In this document: in pieces, positions 59,813 through 64,000 of the stretch | How positions within the stretch are numbered: the first letter of the stretch is position 1 | Layout of the letters: each line of letters starts with the position of its first letter | Assembly (NCBI GenBank): GCA_038496675.1 | Contig: CM076658.1 | Span: 14,735,220-14,799,219 of the forward strand | Length of the DNA: 64,000 nt | Reading direction: 5' to 3' | From: Rachycentron canadum | Taxonomy: Eukaryota; Chordata; Actinopteri; Carangiformes; Rachycentridae | Position numbers and translations under genes: made by a program | The notes under the pieces: model-generated | Databases searched by the model: none | What the model was told of the DNA's origin: nothing | What the model saw: only the letters and a program-made list of their open reading frames with translations

Positions 59813-60629
59813 TATTGTACTTTTGCTCAACAATGGTTGATTATCCCCTCGGTAATTTAAAGAATCCATTGATCCCATTTATCCCCATGACAAACCAATG
59901 GAGCACTCTGAGGTCGTTTTGCCACATATGAGCTGTGACCGATCAGATTCACTATGCCAGTGTAATGACATCGCTCATCCCATGCCCTTGAGCTACTGCA
60001 GCTGACTTGAGTGTGCCAAATGAGATTTTTTTCAAGCCTCTTGAAATACATTTTCCCTCCACTGTGACCCAAATCTGATAACATTGTAAAAGCAAATTTA
60101 TGTCAAACCCTTGATGGAACAAAATGAAAATGTCTTTTTGTGAGAATGTTGAATTTAGTTTTATTGTTTACCTGTCTAAGATGGAATGAAGCTCTGTTGT
60201 GCAGATTATCTGTGTTTTGTGACACAGAACCTTTCATTTCTATATATTTAGGATCTCTAGCGGTTAATTGGTCACAAGCCAAAGGGTTGCCCTGTCACTG
60301 TAACAGGGGGTGCAGTAGTATAACTGTGTCTTAAACCACTGCAGGATTCTGACACAGTAGATGGTAATACTGAAGTGCTATGCTGCTGGAGGGCCATTAC
60401 AGCCCATGCTCTTTGAGGTGGAAAAGCAGTGATCAACAGAAATGAAATGGCTGCACGGTCATCAGAGAGCACAGATCAATCTGGGACAAAGTAATGAACA
60501 CTGCTAGAGCTGCCTGACAGAGAGGTGATGAGATACTGTGCCATGGCTGGACTCCAAGGCCCCGCCAACAAACAAAGAGACTACTTTGAAAGTGGTTATG
60601 ACAGAGTGGGCAGATGCATATCTTCATGT
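59813..60629. other. no gene seen
   Basis: Unique sequence; minus-strand frames of 66-86 codons are without domains. Confidence 0.5.
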
Positions 60630-60910
60630 TTTTAAAAATTGAAGCGCTTCTTGACCTTGGCCATGATGAACTGTCTGCCAGCCGCCTCTGCATTGTAATT
60701 CGGTTTGTTTGCCGTCGAAGCCTCTAGTTTGGATCTGCTGAGGCTTTGCGGGGCACTGAAGTCGTGATTATAAATCCTGGGTAAATGGTGAGCATCAAAA
60801 TGCCATAACAAATCCAGAGAATTATTTGGGCAGTACGATGAGGCCATGTCTGATTGGAGTTTGATGTAGGACAGAGTCAAGTTATATGTCACGCCTACAA
60901 AACCCCTTTT
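60630..60910. promoter_or_regulatory. candidate conserved noncoding element
   Basis: Repeat-free, balanced sequence with retained CpGs (GCCGTCGAAGCC, TTTGCGGGGC, CACGCC), TGTAATTCGG and AATTATTTGGGCAG. A 96-codon minus-strand frame (60632-60922) crosses it but has no recognised family. I prefer a noncoding constrained element; a small unrecognised exon cannot be excluded. Confidence 0.25.
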
Positions 60911-62257
60911 GCTAATCTGCAAAGCATTTTATTCTCAAGGTTAAAGATGAATGACTGGTGTCTGTGAATGTGTGTGTGCAGGTGAGAGCTCTGTCAAAAC
61001 AGGCCCACATCCAGATCACACATTCAACCACAGACAACATAAATGATGGGTCAGGAGTGGTGCGGGTGTGCACTGCAGGCAGATGTGCTCTTTCTGCGCT
61101 CTGAACCTTTCCAAAGTTTCTGCATCGCCTTGGTTGGTGTTCTGCAATTTCACAGATCAGGGTCTACAGACATGGTGATACTAAATTAAACAGTCTATTG
61201 ATCTTAGTTTGTCTGCATCCAACAAATGAGTTGTGCTCAGTGAAAAATGAATCAAAGAGCACTAAAACTAACTAAACTTCAAAAGGACTAGATTTTCATT
61301 GCAGGACATAGACAGGCCCATGACAAATTGAGCACTAAATGTATAAATTATTCACAGATAAAACAGTTTGAACCTTTACTGCTACACTACTGTGCCCTCG
61401 TGACCGCTGTGGATGTAGATGCACTTCAGTTTATGCCACGTTTGGGGGTGTCCTAACATGTTCCACACATGTAGTCGAAAAAACACAAAGAGGAGGCGCT
61501 GCTTAGTTTATTGTGTGTGGCTGACAAAAATAAGAAAAAGAAAACCACATGTTCAATCACTTATCATAAGAACTAGGCTGAGGACAGGAAATAATCATTA
61601 AATATGTATGCAGCACGAAACAAGTGTCCACAGTAATGATCCAGTGAATGCTCAGTCTGTATAGTTGATTTTTAATGTTACATAATTTTGCATAAAGTTG
61701 CGTTAAAATAATAAATCAGTTGAACAGCTCATCAAACCAGTGGCATTGCGGATGCAGGAGTAATTCATGTGTTCATAGAGAGGCTGAAAAACCTGACCTG
61801 GTATTGAATTCCATTTGAATAAGGTAGATAATTACGCACATAACATAAATCACCGCCAATGTGTGTGGCTAAAATAACAGATGTAGCTGAGTTTTTCTTG
61901 TGTTGCTGTGGTCTGTTGAGCACTCTACTGTATATCGACCTCTTGTTTTCAGTTAATAGATTCAGTAAAAAACCAGCTGGGGCTTTGAGAGGTGTTGGTG
62001 TTATATGGGCTTGAGTAGCTGTTGGTAACTGGGAACAGTTAGTCACCCATGCAGGTGTTGCTGCTGGGGCTAAACCATCATGAACGACCCCCAGTTATTG
62101 ACCACACGTAACCACAACAACATCCCTGTCCTCCACATTGTCCACATCCCTCTGTTCTCTATCTGCTTATCTCTACTGAAATGTCTGTGTACAGCTTAAA
62201 CTAAATACATCCATTGTTGTCTCCAGTATTTAATGTCATGAGAATTATGCCAGCTGT
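60911..62257. other. no gene seen
   Basis: 61020-61160 is compositionally complex. No coding or repeat call possible. Confidence 0.5.
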
Positions 62258-62284
62258 TGCTTCTGCTTCTGCTTCTGCTTCTGC
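62258..62284. repeat. (TGCTTC)n hexanucleotide repeat
   Basis: TGCTTCTGCTTCTGCTTCTG continues to 62284, about 4.5 units. On the minus strand it would encode repeated Glu-Ala or Lys-Gln, which explains three overlapping minus-strand frames there. Confidence 0.95.
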
Positions 62285-63106
62285 ATTGTAAATGCGCACA
62301 GGAAACAAACACATAGACTTCTTTGGAATTTGAATTGTGGCACATAGAGACATGTACACATAGAGAATCCCGCTGGGACACAAGCCAGACCCTGATCAAC
62401 TCTGGCTGGGTGGCCTGAGTGAGTGTGTGTGATGTTGAAAAGCCAAAAACACCCAGTGACCTCAGGAACATCACTGATGATGTGTCCCATTGCCTCCTGT
62501 GACGTATCTATTAATGAGTGGTTGGGATAAAAACATGCTGTAGCCAGGATGCAGCTGGCTGCTCAAACTAACCTGTACATTTTGCAGCTATGAAAAACCT
62601 GTGTTGCCAATTGTGTCTGTGTTAAATGACACTGTGTAATGTAGCGCAGTATCATTAAAATATTGGACGCTAGCAGGCATGGGACACTCCAACACTGGAA
62701 GCTTATTTTTAGCCATGCTAGTGTCATGTCAGATTATCAATCCACCATTTCTTTTTTTCCCAAATTGCTCAACAGCTCAAGAGCTGCGGAATGGATTGCC
62801 TTAACATTTAGCTGAGAGACTCATGATGCCCAGAGGATGAGTTTTAGCTCTGCTTTTGTTTGGAAACATCAGCACGTCTGTATTATCACTGCAAGCATGT
62901 CATCATCTGCCTAAATTCAGTATCACAGAGTTGCTAGCGTAGCCGCAGACAATTGTTTGAAACCAAATACAATAGATTGCACAGGGTAACTGACGCGGAT
63001 AAAGAACCAATGTTGCATTTCATTATAGTGTTTAACAAACCTTTATAATTTACTTAAAGTATTTTAGTGATTTGCAAAGGACTTAGGACTAAAGATGTGG
63101 CAGCAG
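62285..63106. other. no gene seen
   Basis: Unique sequence without recognised features. Confidence 0.5.
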
Positions 63107-63265
63107 TGCAATGCATAAAAACATGCAGATACAGGTTAGGAGCTTCAGTTCATGTTCAAAGTAACAGGGATGAAATGTGATATCAGTGACATTGGCTGGG
63201 ACATGATCGTTGGTGCCAGACACGCTGGTTTGAGTATTTCTGGAACTGCCGACCTCATATCATAG
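63107..63265 (+). mobile_element. Tc1-like transposase fragment (N-terminal HTH region)
   Basis: From ATG at 63170 the frame reads MKCDISDIGWDMIVGARHAG then LSISGTADLIS and a stop at 63263. It matches the start of Tc1-like transposases in fish (pattern CDLSDF-x-RG-x-V-V-G-A-R-x-A-G-L-S-I-S-x-T-A-D-L-L), the first helices of the DNA-binding domain. The leader AACATGCAGATACAGGT...GAGCTTCAGTT also fits that element. The rest of the DNA-binding domain and the DDE catalytic domain are absent, so it is a dead fragment. It is probably unrelated to the Tc1-like end at 14754. Confidence 0.8.
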
Positions 63266-64000
63266 GATCAGAAATATATTTCCACAATGGCTTTCGTATT
63301 CCTTTTATACCGGTGAATCACAGTGCATTTTATGAGCCACATGTCCTAAAAACATCTAAATCATATGCTTTGCATTTATGTCTCATCTGGTCTTTAAGGG
63401 AGAACGACGTGTACGTTGCATGAGGTTCTAAAAAGTTTACCTGCTGACAATCCTTCATCATTCACACACTTCCTGTGAATATAACACTCTCACTATCAAT
63501 TTTGCGTTGTATACAACATATCGACGTACCCTTTATTTATTTTGGGGTGGTGTTAGCTCGCACCTTAATATTCAAAGTAATACAGTATTTGGTGGCACAA
63601 TGAACTGGTCTTCTGCTAAGTAACAAACTAAACCTGCAGACAATGCATTTGCTCCAAACAAGTTAAACCACTCCAATTGCTCTGGGTTTTAAAAAAATGG
63701 CCCTTGCTCTCCTGTTGGACATTTTAAGTTGTCTCAGGGGCTGTCTGGTGGCCACAGGGGCTCCAAGAAGGTGATTGGTTCACTTATGCATCGGGCCATA
63801 CTGAATATAAAAACAATTTAATATAAGCTTTTGTAACAAACACATAGACTAAGCTGACGTTTTACTCAGGGATACAGTCTGAAATTGTTTTTTTTTTTTG
63901 ATTTCCCACACCTGTGCCACTGAGTATAAACTGCCTCAGGTGAGTTGGAGCCATAATATAGGAGCTACTAGTGGAGGCTAGCATGCTTCACATCCAAGGA
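63266..64000. other. no gene seen
   Basis: AT-rich unique sequence to the window end; a T11 run near 63889. Confidence 0.5.

Noticed and set aside
62196..62490. Three overlapping minus-strand frames of 60-92 codons
   Set aside because: They are produced by the (TGCTTC)n repeat, which lacks stops in these frames; no domain.
1..64000. CRISPR arrays, operons, prophage or other prokaryotic systems
   Set aside because: Nothing of the kind is visible; introns, SINE/LINE relics and microsatellites identify vertebrate nuclear DNA.

Overview
The window looks like AT-rich, CpG-poor nuclear DNA from a teleost fish, most likely a spiny-rayed (percomorph) lineage. The evidence is the repeats: a tRNA-derived SINE, an L2/CR1/Rex-type LINE with degenerate reverse-transcriptase motifs, Tc1-like transposon relics, several short families I recall from fish genomes, and many dinucleotide microsatellites. 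All repeat and gene family names come from memory, without a database search. No intact protein-coding gene, rRNA or tRNA gene is supported. Nearly all open frames are under 110 codons and look like chance. I read the window as intergenic or deep-intronic.

The one clear gene-like object is at 42182-45185 (+). Five separated exon remnants read as a microtubule-associated serine/threonine kinase (MAST family): part of the domain upstream of the kinase (DUF1908), the DFG and activation-loop exon, the APE exon, a late C-lobe exon and the start of the C-terminal extension. Several splice sites and reading phases are still recognisable, so it is not a processed copy. It is dead: six in-frame stops, a frameshift at an A17 run, DFG changed to DFE, APE changed to ASE, and no visible N-lobe or HRD exons. 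A perfect 17-bp-arm palindrome lies 330 bp downstream.

Layout. 1-14 kb: unique AT-rich DNA with a few hairpins, two old repeats and a conserved-element-like block near 13.4-13.9 kb. 14-29 kb: one Tc1-like end, poly-T runs and two enhancer-like blocks. 30-38.5 kb: two copies of one dispersed repeat in opposite orientation, a ~290-bp element with terminal inverted repeats, an inverted-repeat stem-loop, a TTAGGG-like motif and a decayed tandem repeat. 40.3-47.6 kb: a (TG)39(AG)n microsatellite, the kinase pseudogene, the palindrome and the SINE. 50-55.6 kb: another fish repeat, a (TA)20 tract and the LINE. 58-64 kb: two enhancer-like blocks, a nested inverted repeat and a Tc1-like transposase fragment.

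No functional gene network can be described. What the window shows is a decayed kinase locus, layers of old mobile elements, and several stretches that may be conserved regulatory DNA but need alignment to test.
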